The notes beneath the pieces are model-generated. The model worked only from the letters and a program-made list of their open reading frames with translations, was not told where the DNA came from and did not search any database. Source: Planctomycetota bacterium (GTDB lineage Bacteria > Planctomycetota > UBA1135 > GCA-002686595). From it: a DNA stretch of 64,000 nt. Below, piece after piece: positions 35,501-43,626 of this stretch (positions are counted from its first letter, which is position 1; every line of letters begins with the position of its first letter). A program made the position numbers and the translations under genes. The stretch is taken from positions 1-64,000 of the forward strand of contig JADHNZ010000001.1 in NCBI GenBank assembly GCA_016779225.1, given 5' to 3'.

Positions 35501-36103
35501 CAGCAGGTGCGCGAGATGCAGCTCGCGCTGCTCTTCGCCGCGGCGCTGGTCTACATCGTGATGGCGATCCTGTTCGAGTCCATCACCCTCCCCCTCGCGG
35601 TGATGGTCACGGTGCCCTTCGCCGTGCTGGGCGCCATGTGGACCCTGTTCCTGACCGGGACGGTCATGGACTCGGTCGGCTGGATCGGGATCATCATCCT
35701 GGTGGGCGTGGTGGTGAACAACGGCATCGTGCTCATCGACAAGATCCACCGCTCGACCACCGAGGACGGCCTCGCCCGCCACGACGCGATCCTCGAGGGC
35801 GCAACGGCACGCGTGCGGCCGATCCTAATGACGGCCCTCACGACGGTGTTCGGCCTGCTGCCCATGGCCACGGCGCGGACCTCCGGGGAGGGCATCGACT
35901 ACCGCGCGCTGGCCACCTGCGTCGCAGGCGGGCTGGCCCTGTCGACCTTCTTCACCCTTTGGATGGTGCCCCTGGCCTACTCCCTGGCCGACGACCTGTG
36001 GCAGGGGATGCAGGCCCTGGGTGGTCGCGTGTTCGGGAGCCGCACCCGCCCCGCGGGCGGAGGCCCCCCGGTGCTCGGCGTCCAGAACCGGGTCGAGGAC
36101 TGA
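32573..36103 (+). CDS. RND efflux pump subunit, second
   Basis: This 1176-residue AcrB-type protein is paralogous to the upstream pump: LPLQMLPSGVQGSRFTVFIS, ALGMLVDNSVVVIENIAR (Asp-Asn on helix 4), VVVFMPLIFMIG, GVVVNNGIVLIDKI, and PILMTALTTVFGLLP near the end. It too has an insertion between helices 6 and 7 (about residues 490-640) containing extra hydrophobic stretches and a Pro/Ala-rich linker. Two adjacent pump genes with one adaptor suggest a heteromeric pump of the MdtBC kind or two pumps sharing an adaptor. Confidence 0.93.
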   Translation: MPEARRSSLFALPVARPVGTLVILITLVVVGLISYSRLPLQMLPSGVQGSRFTVFISHPGSSAAENVDKVARPLEEQLRTLADVDDVYTTCRQGSVRLRVQFNGAGDLQLAKAELRDRIERARPEMPESVDRIRIWSSDDGDMPIMWLAVTAEEGTPEEDIDRLIEQRIQRPLEATDGVSRVQIWGMLEDSVRILLDEERVKAARLDTGEVIRRLSADNFAKPLGEVTDGERRFLLRSDMRFRELEEIEAYPIGNGLRLADVAEVARIKAVGERLTRIDGRYAYYGMIQKEGTANVVETSERIHEVLASIERDPALGGNFGVTLFFDQAEFIRASLAQLESTAIWGGGLAILVLFAFLRRLRTTLVVALSIPISILLALTWEHFSGGTFNVLTMTGLTLALGMLVDNSVVVIENIARLRARGMGALQAAVAGVSDVGLAVALATLTSVVVFMPLIFMIGNNQMRVFLSAMGIPLCSALIASLLVALVFMPVLAGRAQGERPRLVRALERPLAAVIAVPVRMLAHGIGALRLMTWGLVALLHRVERAALALTTPTRLLLLVGLVALGVLGTERAAETVRYGTLAEEFGARAPQLAAPLGARIGALVLGAGLLLFGLPRWRRRANSGPARPSPAAPEGASVLAWIQAANQRLVSWTLEHRLLASLLAVLALASVVVPMGNMAATAFGQEEDLTELEVDVELESNFTLAQASEEMRRYERTLEGLRDEMGFAHLVVRFWAGGGEVGLRWKDRLDKKELEQHRDRLRAELPRYPGHRLRFGREQEVGSADKQVVEFQLIGPDADRLAELGAEALKVLQRVEGLRDVRSPLEEAPEEVRLMFDREAAFSMGIAADGATRSVSWALRGAMLPRFQEEGREVPLLIEYDEEQMAGLDTLQDLSVWSDAGPVALSSFATLGFEPGPRTIWRWNGLTTFTLQARIDDPSRLGERVKAGYDALESELDLPRGFRLGRERSAFADAMQQVREMQLALLFAAALVYIVMAILFESITLPLAVMVTVPFAVLGAMWTLFLTGTVMDSVGWIGIIILVGVVVNNGIVLIDKIHRSTTEDGLARHDAILEGATARVRPILMTALTTVFGLLPMATARTSGEGIDYRALATCVAGGLALSTFFTLWMVPLAYSLADDLWQGMQALGGRVFGSRTRPAGGGPPVLGVQNRVED

Positions 36104-36145
36104 GGCTGGCCGGGCCCTGCAACGGGCCCCGGTTCGGGCCCGGCT

Positions 36146-36250
36146 GCGGGCGATGGTTCGGGCCCCCTCGAGGCCCGGCCGCGGGCGATGGTTCGGGCCC
36201 CCTCGAGGCCCGGCCGCGGGCGATGGTTCGGGCCCCCTCGGGGCCCGGCC
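36146..36250. repeat. 35-bp GC-rich tandem repeat, 3 copies
   Basis: Three nearly identical 35-bp units, plus a degenerate partial copy just before them, fill the gap between the second pump gene and the convergent 76-aa gene. Each contains CGATGGTTCGGGCC, CCCTCGA and GGCCCGGCCGCG; CGGGCC and GGCCCG can pair as a 6-bp stem. Read with the mrdA repeat the units look related. The array could act as a bidirectional terminator or mRNA barrier. Confidence 0.9.
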
Positions 36251-36277
36251 GCGGGCCCAGCTCCAGCCGAGGCGCGG

Positions 36278-36508
36278 TCAGGCCGGGTGGCGCTCGTTGT
36301 GCACGCGCGCCTCGCCCAAGGCCGCGTCGCGCGCGCCGAAGACGCCCACCACGCGCCCGCGCTTGCCCTTCTCGTAGGCGGCCTCGACCCCGTCCTGGCC
36401 GGTGCCGGGCACCAGGCGGTCGACGACCACCCAGCCGTAGCCGTTGTCGTAGGCGAGGAAGCGCGGGAGGGGCGCGGACCGACGGGTGTTGGAGGCGAGG
36501 TCGCTCAT
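36278..36508 (-). CDS. Small protein of unknown function
   Basis: The 76-residue product, after MSDLASNTRRSAPLPRF, reads LAYDNGYGWVVVDRLVPGTG and ends in GRVVGVFGARDAALGEARVH. It is compact and beta-rich, with no membrane segment or signal. I do not recognise the family. The ATG chosen gives a self-contained gene; a much longer open frame runs upstream but is antisense to ribH. The region before it holds a TATGCT -10-like box. It stands alone between the RND operon and ribH. Confidence 0.65.
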   Translation of the reverse strand: MSDLASNTRRSAPLPRFLAYDNGYGWVVVDRLVPGTGQDGVEAAYEKGKRGRVVGVFGARDAALGEARVHNERHPA

Positions 36509-36704
36509 GGTGGGAGTGCGGGGCCCGCTGCGGCGGGGCTCCTGTCGGGTCGGGCGCAGAGCATAGGTCGAGGCCGCCGGGGCCTGACCCGCGCCGGCCC
36601 GGATTTCGGGGGCGCCCAGGCCCCCCCGGGATCGCAGGAAGGCCGGGGAGGAGGCTACGCTGTGCGTTCTCGGCTCGTGCGGCCGACCTTCAAAACGCCC
36701 CACC

Positions 36705-37223
36705 GTGTCCCGACAAGGCTCCCCCATCGAGCGCCCGCTCGCGCCCCTGCCGGGTGCACGCGTGGCGATGGTCGTCAGCGAGTTCCACGCCGAGCTCACC
36801 GGCGCGATGCAGCGCTCCGCCGCGGCCGAGCTGTCCCGCCTGGGCGGTGAGGTGGACGAGTCCCTGGTGGCCTGGGTCCCTGGCTCGTTCGAGCTGCCGC
36901 TCGTGGCGCGCGCCTTCGCACGCCGCGACGATGTGCACGCGGTCCTGTGCTTCGGCCTGGTGATCAAGGGGGAGACGACCCACGACCACTGGGTCGCGGC
37001 CGGGGCCCAGCAGGGCATGACGCAGGCCTCGCTCGAGACCGACAAGCCGATCCTGTTCGGAGTGCTGACCTGCAACACGCTCGAGCAGGCGCGCGCCCGC
37101 GCCCTCTCCCCCGCCGAGGGGGGTGAGCAGGACAAGGGCCGCGAGCTCGCGCGAGGCGTCATCGCCACCCTGCACGCCCTCGCAGTCGCGCGGGCCGGCG
37201 CCCCGTCCACCGAGGCCTCCTGA
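36705..37223 (+). CDS. ribH: 6,7-dimethyl-8-ribityllumazine synthase
   Basis: The 172-residue enzyme makes 6,7-dimethyl-8-ribityllumazine, the penultimate riboflavin intermediate. Motifs: VVSEFHAELTGAM, VPGSFELPLVARA, the phosphate/catalytic segment CFGLVIKGETTHDHWV, and FGVLTCNTLEQAR. Family members assemble into pentamers or icosahedral 60-mers. The start is GTG. The nusB gene follows 13 bp later, a ribH-nusB order common in bacteria. No FMN riboswitch structure was recognised upstream. Confidence 0.96.
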   Translation: MSRQGSPIERPLAPLPGARVAMVVSEFHAELTGAMQRSAAAELSRLGGEVDESLVAWVPGSFELPLVARAFARRDDVHAVLCFGLVIKGETTHDHWVAAGAQQGMTQASLETDKPILFGVLTCNTLEQARARALSPAEGGEQDKGRELARGVIATLHALAVARAGAPSTEAS

Positions 37224-37236
37224 ACCGAGCCCTGCC

Positions 37237-37677
37237 ATGTCCTCCGTCAAGAAGCGCACGCGGGCGCGCGAGCTCGCCCTCCAGTTCCTCTACCAGGTCG
37301 ACCTGCTGGGAGCCTCTGTGCTGCCGGACCTGCGCGCCTTCCTGCGCGAGATGGAGACGGATGCAGAGTCCGTGCAGTACGCCCAGCGCATCGTCGAGGG
37401 CGTGCACGCCCAGCGGGCAGAGGTCGACCGCGTGATCGCCGAGGTCGCGCAGAACTGGAAGATCCACCGCATGGCGGTGATCGACCGCAACATCCTGCGC
37501 ATCGGGGCCTGGGAGCTGCTGTTCGTCCCCGAGGTGCCGCCCAAGGTCAGCATCAACGAGGGCATCGAGCTCGGCAAGCGCTTCTCGACGGCCAACACGG
37601 GAGCCTTCGTCAACGGCATCCTGGACAAGGTGAGGCAGATCGCCCACGACCGCGAGGGGGCTGCCGAGGGCGAGTGA
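37237..37677 (+). CDS. nusB: Transcription antitermination factor NusB
   Basis: The 146-residue all-helical protein has the NusB plan: KKRTRARELALQFLYQVDL at the N-terminus, WKIHRMAVIDRNILRIGAWE in the middle and PPKVSINEGIELGKRFSTAN with FVNGILDKV at the end. NusB binds boxA RNA with NusE and promotes rRNA antitermination. The ATG that follows the ribH stop was preferred over the open frame inside ribH. Its stop overlaps the ftsY start. Confidence 0.97.
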   Translation: MSSVKKRTRARELALQFLYQVDLLGASVLPDLRAFLREMETDAESVQYAQRIVEGVHAQRAEVDRVIAEVAQNWKIHRMAVIDRNILRIGAWELLFVPEVPPKVSINEGIELGKRFSTANTGAFVNGILDKVRQIAHDREGAAEGE

Positions 37678-38609
37678 TGGGGCTGCTCGATCGGCTCAAG
37701 TCGCGGCTGACGCGCACGCGCGAGGCCCTGTCGGACTCGATCTCCGGCCTCTTCCGCGGCGGCCGGCCCATCGACGCCGCCCTGCTCGCCGAGCTTGAGG
37801 AGGTCCTGTACACGGCCGACCTGGGGCCCCTGGCCACGGAGCTCGTCGAGGAGATCGAGCGGCGCCACCGCCGCGGCGAGCTCAAGGGTGAGGAGGATGT
37901 GCGGGCGGCCCTGCGCGCGCGCCTGCGGCCGCGCCTCGACGCCGGCGGCGAGCTGGAGCTGCGCCCCGAGGGCCCGACGGTGATCCTGGTCGTGGGCGTC
38001 AACGGCTCCGGCAAGACGACCTCGATCGCCAAGATCGCCCACCGCTTCCGGCAGCAGGGCAAGCGCGTGCTCCTGGGGGCGGGGGACACCTTCCGCGCGG
38101 CGGCCGCGGACCAGCTCGAGATCTGGGCCCAGCGCAACGGCGCCGAGATCGTGCGCCAGCACCAGGACGGCGCGGACCCCGCGGCCGTGGCCTTCGACGC
38201 GGTCAGCGCGGCCGTGGCGCGCGGCTCGCAGGTGGTGATCATCGACACCGCCGGGCGCCTGCACACCCAGAAGAACCTGATGGAGGAGCTCGCCAAGGTC
38301 CGGCGCGTGATCACGAAGGTCCTGCCCGACGCCCCTCACCACACCCTGCTGGTGCTCGACGGCACCAACGGCCAGAACGCGATCCTGCAGGCCCGGCACT
38401 TCACGGAGGCGGTTGAGGTCACCGGCCTCGTCGTCGCCAAGCTCGACGGGACCGCCCGCGGTGGCGCGGTCTTCGCCATTCAGGAGGCCCTGAGCCTGCC
38501 CATCCGCTATGTGGGCCTGGGCGAGGGCCTCGGCGACCTCGAGCCCTTCGAGCCCGACGCGTTCGTGGACAGCATCGTCGGTGCGGCCTCCACCACCCCG
38601 TCCGCCTGA
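37677..38609 (+). CDS. ftsY: Signal recognition particle receptor FtsY
   Basis: The 310-residue SRP GTPase has the N domain (residues 1-85) and the NG domain: GVNGSGKTTSIAKIA (G1), DTFRAAAADQLEIW, VVIIDTAGRLHTQKNLMEEL (G3), VAKLDGTARGG (G4) and YVGLGEGLGDLEPF (G5). The acidic A domain is missing, giving a short FtsY. It docks SRP-ribosome complexes at the membrane. Translation probably begins at the ATG overlapping the nusB stop; a GTG one codon earlier is possible. Confidence 0.97.
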   Translation: MGLLDRLKSRLTRTREALSDSISGLFRGGRPIDAALLAELEEVLYTADLGPLATELVEEIERRHRRGELKGEEDVRAALRARLRPRLDAGGELELRPEGPTVILVVGVNGSGKTTSIAKIAHRFRQQGKRVLLGAGDTFRAAAADQLEIWAQRNGAEIVRQHQDGADPAAVAFDAVSAAVARGSQVVIIDTAGRLHTQKNLMEELAKVRRVITKVLPDAPHHTLLVLDGTNGQNAILQARHFTEAVEVTGLVVAKLDGTARGGAVFAIQEALSLPIRYVGLGEGLGDLEPFEPDAFVDSIVGAASTTPSA

Positions 38610-38612
38610 GGC

Positions 38613-40874
38613 ATGGCCGCCCACGCCGAGGCTCACCCCAGCGTCGGCCCGCGCGAACGCCGCGGGGAGGACGCCCTGCGCGGGGCCCTGCTGGCGCTCC
38701 CCGCCCTGGCCCTCGCCCTCCCGGTCCCGGGCCTCCTGGAGGGTGTCCCCACGACCGACTCGGCCGCGCCCGGGTGGATCCTGCTGCTGCTGCTCCCCGC
38801 TCTCGGACTGACGGCGCTCACGCAGCGAGCGAGCTGGGGACGCGCCGGCCTCGCCGCGAGCGTGCTGGGGCTCGCGGCGGTGGCGAGCCAGCTGCGCACC
38901 CTGCTGGAGGCCGGCGACCCCTTCGAGGCCGAGCGCGCGACGGTGGGCCTGTGGGCCGCGGCGGGCCTGGTGATGGTGGGCAGTCGACTCGGCAGCGCCG
39001 GACAGCAGGTGCTCTTCACCGCCCTCGCAAGCCTCCCGCTGCTCCTCGCCCTGGGGAGCCTGTGGATCGGACACCCCGCCGGCCTCGCGGGCAACGCCGG
39101 GGACGCGGCGGAGGCGGCTCTCCCCGCGGCCGTCCTCGCCCTGGCGGTGTTCGCCCAGAGGGAGGGGGCGGTGCGCGTGACGGCCCTCGCCAGCGTCCTC
39201 GCCTACGCCGGCTGGACCGCATGGAGCGAGGTGCGGGTCGCGAGCCTGGGCTTCTTGGCCGTGGCAGGGCTCGTGACCCTGATCTCGGTGGCCCGCCCGG
39301 CGCACCGCGCACTGGCCCGCATCGCGCTCGTCGCCTCCTTGCTCGTGGCAGCGGGCCTCGGGGGCCGCGCCCTGCTCGGGACCGCGCAGGAGGCCGCACC
39401 GACGGCGTCCGCGGCCGAGGACGCCCCGGAGGGAGGCCTGCTCTTCCGCCGCCTGGTCTGGGCCACCGCGCCCGCCCTCCTCGCCGACCACCCCCTCGGC
39501 GTGGGGCCGGGTCAGCTGGCGCGCGCCTATCCCCCCTACCGCGACCCGGTGGAGCTCGAGAGCAGTGAGCACGGCCGCACCGAGCCCACTCCGGTGGATG
39601 TGGAGCACCTGCACATGGACGCCCTCAACTGGCTGGCGGAGCAGGGGCTGGCCGTGGGCGGCGCGCTGGTCCTGCTGCTCCTGCTGGCGGGAGTGCGTGC
39701 CCTGCGCGTCCTCCTGGCGAGCGACGCGGGCCGCACGCCTGCGGCTCTGGGGGTCCTGGCCGCCCTCGCCACCGGGCTCGTGAACGCGCCCTGGAGCCAG
39801 GGGGTCCTGGCCCCGGCGGTGGGTCTGCCCCTGCTCGGCGTGCTGTTTGCCCCTGATCGCCTGCCCTCCCGGCGCGGGTTCCGCCTCGGTCCCGAGGGTG
39901 CCGTGCTAGCCTTCGCCCTCGCCCACGCGACCTCAGCCCTGGCATTCGTGCGCCAAGGGGCCTCGCTGGCCGGGCTCGCGGGCGCCACGGTCCAGGCGGT
40001 GGGACCTGGGGGCGTGATGGAGACGCGCCTCGACCCGATCCCCGCCCGGACGGCCGTGCGCGCCGCGCTCGAGGCCACGCCCACCTCGGTCGAGGCCCTC
40101 ACGCGGAGTGCGCGCCTGGGCGACCTGTCCCCCGCGGAGCAGCGCGGAGTGCTGGAGCGGATCCTCGAGCTGCGCCCGCACCGTCGCGCCGCCCTGATCG
40201 ACCTCGCCAACCTCGAGGCGCGGGACGGCCGCTTGGAACGCGCTGCAGCCCTCCAGGCGCGCGCGCGGGACCTGGACCCGGACTCCCCGCTCCTGGCACG
40301 CAACGCGCTCGTCCTGGCCCTGGACCGGGGGGACGCGGGAGCGGTCGAGGAGGCCGTGGCCGAGGTCCAGAGGCTTGGAGCGGGCACGACCGCGGACCTC
40401 GGGAGCCTGCTCACGCGGCGCCTCCTCGCGGGGGAGGCCGCCTGGTGCGGAGCCCTCGCGGAGGGCAGCGGCGAGCCGCTCGATCTCCAGACCCCGGTGG
40501 CCTGTCTGGACGCCGCGCGCCGGGCCCGCGAGGCCGGGCGGGAGGCACGCGAGCAGGCCCTGCTCGTCGCCGCACACGCGGGGTTCGCGGCGGACTCCGC
40601 GGAGCGGGGCGACACGGGCGGAGCCGTGCGGAGCCAGCGCCAGGCGGCAAGGGCCTCCGCCCGCGGCCTCGAGCTGCTCGGCGCCCCCACCCCGAGCGGA
40701 GCCGAGCTCGTGCGGCTTGGCCTGGCCGGGGCCCTGGCCCTCGACGGCCAGCTCGAGGAGGCCCGCGCCGAGCTCGAGGGGCTCACGGTCACAGCGACCG
40801 GCGTCTCGCGCCTCCCCGCTCCGCTGGCGGAGGGGCTGCTGGCCCTGGGCGTCCTGCGGTCGGCGTCCCAATAG
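38613..40874 (+). CDS. O-antigen ligase/polymerase-like membrane protein with TPR-like C-terminus
   Basis: The 753-residue protein has about eleven to twelve hydrophobic segments in residues 20-455. The Wzy_C-type loop is visible: LLADHPLGVGPGQLARAYPPY, then HLHMDALNWLAEQGLAVGG. The last 280 residues are helical and TPR-like (LELRPHRRAALIDLANLEAR, RDLDPDSPLLARNALVLALD). This bipartite plan is seen in polysaccharide polymerases and ligases. The glycan it acts on is unknown, and no other polysaccharide genes are in the window. It starts 3 bp after ftsY. Confidence 0.82.
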   Translation: MAAHAEAHPSVGPRERRGEDALRGALLALPALALALPVPGLLEGVPTTDSAAPGWILLLLLPALGLTALTQRASWGRAGLAASVLGLAAVASQLRTLLEAGDPFEAERATVGLWAAAGLVMVGSRLGSAGQQVLFTALASLPLLLALGSLWIGHPAGLAGNAGDAAEAALPAAVLALAVFAQREGAVRVTALASVLAYAGWTAWSEVRVASLGFLAVAGLVTLISVARPAHRALARIALVASLLVAAGLGGRALLGTAQEAAPTASAAEDAPEGGLLFRRLVWATAPALLADHPLGVGPGQLARAYPPYRDPVELESSEHGRTEPTPVDVEHLHMDALNWLAEQGLAVGGALVLLLLLAGVRALRVLLASDAGRTPAALGVLAALATGLVNAPWSQGVLAPAVGLPLLGVLFAPDRLPSRRGFRLGPEGAVLAFALAHATSALAFVRQGASLAGLAGATVQAVGPGGVMETRLDPIPARTAVRAALEATPTSVEALTRSARLGDLSPAEQRGVLERILELRPHRRAALIDLANLEARDGRLERAAALQARARDLDPDSPLLARNALVLALDRGDAGAVEEAVAEVQRLGAGTTADLGSLLTRRLLAGEAAWCGALAEGSGEPLDLQTPVACLDAARRAREAGREAREQALLVAAHAGFAADSAERGDTGGAVRSQRQAARASARGLELLGAPTPSGAELVRLGLAGALALDGQLEEARAELEGLTVTATGVSRLPAPLAEGLLALGVLRSASQ

Positions 40875-40933
40875 GCCCGTGCCCCGCGCGGCGCCCAGCG
40901 GCGGCGTGAACACAAACGCGACGCACCACGACC

Positions 40934-40963
40934 CCGCTCCGGGCCACAATGGCGCCGGAGCGG
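40934..40963 (+). promoter_or_regulatory. Hairpin covering the ribosome binding site of the response regulator
   Basis: CCGCTCCGG pairs exactly with CCGGAGCGG, and the loop adds GCC/GGC pairs around ACAAT with one bulge. The 3' arm contains GGAG, the Shine-Dalgarno placed 7 nt before the response regulator ATG. The structure could limit translation, or terminate read-through from the upstream gene. Confidence 0.5.
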
Positions 40964-40967
40964 ATCC

Positions 40968-41675
40968 ATGAGCGAGCACGCGCAACGAAAGGTCCTCGTG
41001 GTCGAGGACGAGGAAGCCCTGGCCGTCGCCCTGCGCGATGCGCTGGTCCACGGCGGCTGTACGGTCGAGGTGGTCGCTGACGGGGCCCTGGCCCTCGACG
41101 CCATCCGCGCCCAGCAGCCGGACCTCATCGTCCTGGACCTGATGCTGCCCGGCATGAGCGGCCTCGAGATCCTGGCCGCCCTGCGGGCGGAGGGCATCCG
41201 CGCGCGGGTGCTCATCGTGACCGCCCTGGCGGACGAGGAGGACCTGCTGCGCGGGTTCCAGGCCGGAGCCGACGACTACCTCACCAAGCCCTTCTCCCCG
41301 CGGGAGCTGCTGGCCCGCGTGGAGGCCCAGTTCCGCCGCGTGGAGATGGACGCGGCACCGCCCGAGATGCTCGACCTGCCTGGAGGCATCCAGGTGGACC
41401 TCGCTCGGCTGGAGGTGCACCGCGACGGCAAGGTGATTGCCCTCACGCCGCGCGAGGGCGACATCCTCAAGTACCTCATCCGGCACCGCGACCACGTGGT
41501 CACCCGGGACGACCTCCTCCTCGATGTCTGGCACTACCAGAGCGCCAATGTGGAGACGCGCACGGTGGACATCCACATCGTCGGGCTGCGCCGCAAGGTC
41601 GAGCCGGATCCCGCCCAGCCCAGCCTGATCCAGACGGTCCGCGGCAAGGGCTACCGTTGGCACGAGTCCGCCTGA
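40968..41675 (+). CDS. OmpR-family response regulator
   Basis: The 235-residue protein has a receiver domain (acid pair Glu13/Asp14, phospho-acceptor Asp57 in LIVLDLMLPGMSG, TKPF lysine near residue 106) and a winged-helix DNA-binding domain (LTPREGDILKYLIRH, then RTVDIHIVGLRRKVEPDP and VRGKGYRW). It is activated by the kinase encoded directly downstream, whose start overlaps this gene by 19 bp. Target genes are unknown. Its ribosome binding site lies inside a hairpin. Confidence 0.96.
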   Translation: MSEHAQRKVLVVEDEEALAVALRDALVHGGCTVEVVADGALALDAIRAQQPDLIVLDLMLPGMSGLEILAALRAEGIRARVLIVTALADEEDLLRGFQAGADDYLTKPFSPRELLARVEAQFRRVEMDAAPPEMLDLPGGIQVDLARLEVHRDGKVIALTPREGDILKYLIRHRDHVVTRDDLLLDVWHYQSANVETRTVDIHIVGLRRKVEPDPAQPSLIQTVRGKGYRWHESA

Positions 41676-43558
41676 GCCGCGGCACCCCGCGCACGGCGCT
41701 GCTCCTGTATGCGCTGCTGGTCGTCCTGCCCGGAGCCGTCTTCGGCGGGCTGCTGTGGCGTCAGCTCGACCAGGACCACGCGCGCCAGCGTGACCAGGCG
41801 CCCGACGAGGTGCGCGACACGAGCAGCCGCGTGGCGACCTTCGTAGCCGGGCGCCTCCAGGACATCCTCGCCACCGAGCGGCAGCGCTCTCCCCTCGACT
41901 ACCGGCCCGACCGCGCCGAGCTCGACGGCGCGGGGCGGCTGCTCGTGGGGCCCTCGCCCCTCTCGAGCGTGCGCCGCCCCACGGGCGTGCTGGGCTGGTT
42001 CGCCCACGACCCGGACCTCGCGGAGCGCGATCGGCTGACGATCTTCCAGGGCGCGGGCCCCCGCGACGGGGCGCGCTCGCGAGAGCTCCGCGCGCTGCTC
42101 GAGGACGAGCTGCGCCGCTCCATCGAGGAGCAGTCCCTGCGCGAGCTGCTGCGCGCGCCCCTGGGCGGTCCGGGTCTGGCGCTCCCCCGCCCCTCCGCCC
42201 GCGAGCCCATCTCGCGCCTCGAGGAGCGGGACCAGCGGCTGGTGCAGGTGCCCCTCGATGTCGCCGTGGCGGCGTTCCATCCGCGCGAGACCGAGGACGG
42301 CCGGCGCAGGTGCGCCTTCGACGACCTGCGCGCGGCGGCCTCGGCCCTGGGCGTGGACCAGCTCACGCTGCGCGTGAGTCCCTTCGAGCTGCGCTTCGTC
42401 CGCACGGCAGACGGCCGCTCCTGCCTGCTGGCGAGCCGCGTGACCGTGGTCGAGCCGATCGAGGTCGGACCCGGCGCGCGCAACGAGGCCTTCTGGCGCT
42501 GCCTCGAGCCCCTGCGGCGCGAGCAGGCCTGGCTGCAGGGGTTCGTGCTCGACGCCGAGTGGATCCGCGCCGACCTCATCGAGGAGGCGCGCCGCAGCGT
42601 GCTCAATGCCGACGAGGTGCTCGTCGCGCGCCTGCAGTCGAACGAGCTGCAGGGGGACCGCTGGGTGCGCGAGGAGTGCGTGCCCCTGGCCGACCTCGGG
42701 GTGTGGTTCCCCGAACCCGAGGACGAGCTGTACTACCGCTTCGTGGTGGCGCGCGACCAGGGTGAGCTCGAGGCGCGCCAGCGTGACCAGCTGCTGTGGT
42801 TGGGCGCCCTGGCCCTCGTGATGATCGTGTCGGTCTCCGTGGGGCTGCGGCTCCTCCTGGGCAGCCTGCGCGCCAGCGTGGAGCAGGCCCGGCGCACTGA
42901 GAACTTCGTGGCCGCCGTCACCCACGAGCTGCGCACCCCCATCGCCGCCGTGCGCATGTACGGCGAGATGCTGCGCGACGGCTGGGTGGCAGAGCCCGCG
43001 CGGCAGCAGGACTACCTGGGGCGCATCCTGGCCGAGACCGGACGCCTCTCGAACCTGGTCGAGCGGGTGATCGACAAGCGCCGCCTGTCCGAGGCCCCGC
43101 CGGAGCCCGAGGTCGCGGACCTCGCGGAGGAGACCCGCCAGGTGCTCGAGGAGAGCGGGCTGCTCGCGGCGGAGGATGTGCGCCTGCAGGTCGAGGCGGA
43201 GCCCCTGCCGGCCCTCCTGATCCCGGTCGGCGTCCGCGCCCTGGTGCTGAACCTCGTGGAGAACGCCCGCAAGTACGCGGGCGCGGCCGACGAGCCGATC
43301 CTGGTGCGGGTCGCTCGCGTGGACGGCCAGCCCGTCCTCGAGGTCGCCGACCGCGGCCCGGGGATCCCCGCGTCCGAGCGGCGACGGGTCCTCGAGCCCT
43401 TCGTCCGCCTCGGCGACGAGGCCACGCGCAAGGCCCAGGGCACGGGTCTGGGCCTGCACCTGGTGTCCCAGTACTGCCGCGCTATGCGCGCCAGGCTGGC
43501 CCTGGAGGACCGGCCCGGAGGCGGGCTGCTCGTCCGCGTGCGCTTCCGGGTGAGCTGA
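41657..43558 (+). CDS. Sensor histidine kinase
   Basis: The 633-residue kinase has an N-terminal membrane segment (residues about 13-35), a long periplasmic sensor region (about 36-375) with no fold I recognise, a second membrane segment (about 377-398), and no obvious HAMP. The HisKA box is FVAAVTHELRTPIAAVRMYG (His423). The ATPase domain shows NLVENARKYA, EVADRGPGIP and GTGLGLHLVSQY. It forms a two-component system with the overlapping response regulator. I took the TTG start inside the regulator gene; no ATG lies near it. Confidence 0.93.
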   Translation: MARVRLSRGTPRTALLLYALLVVLPGAVFGGLLWRQLDQDHARQRDQAPDEVRDTSSRVATFVAGRLQDILATERQRSPLDYRPDRAELDGAGRLLVGPSPLSSVRRPTGVLGWFAHDPDLAERDRLTIFQGAGPRDGARSRELRALLEDELRRSIEEQSLRELLRAPLGGPGLALPRPSAREPISRLEERDQRLVQVPLDVAVAAFHPRETEDGRRRCAFDDLRAAASALGVDQLTLRVSPFELRFVRTADGRSCLLASRVTVVEPIEVGPGARNEAFWRCLEPLRREQAWLQGFVLDAEWIRADLIEEARRSVLNADEVLVARLQSNELQGDRWVREECVPLADLGVWFPEPEDELYYRFVVARDQGELEARQRDQLLWLGALALVMIVSVSVGLRLLLGSLRASVEQARRTENFVAAVTHELRTPIAAVRMYGEMLRDGWVAEPARQQDYLGRILAETGRLSNLVERVIDKRRLSEAPPEPEVADLAEETRQVLEESGLLAAEDVRLQVEAEPLPALLIPVGVRALVLNLVENARKYAGAADEPILVRVARVDGQPVLEVADRGPGIPASERRRVLEPFVRLGDEATRKAQGTGLGLHLVSQYCRAMRARLALEDRPGGGLLVRVRFRVS

Positions 43559-43626
43559 GCGCACCCGCCGCGACCCGCGACGCGGCCCCTCGCTCCGGAC
43601 GGGCGCGGCAGCCCCCGCCTGAACGA

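Noticed and set aside
36146-36250. Possible CRISPR array
   Set aside because: The units are contiguous without unique spacers, and no cas genes are near; the same holds for the other tandem arrays.
36600-36704. FMN riboswitch upstream of ribH
   Set aside because: The short leader shows no conserved RFN-element segments and is too small for the aptamer.
33994-36963. 989-aa open frame on the plus strand
   Set aside because: It overlaps the second pump gene in another frame, is Arg/Pro/Gly-rich, and runs through the repeat array and into ribH.
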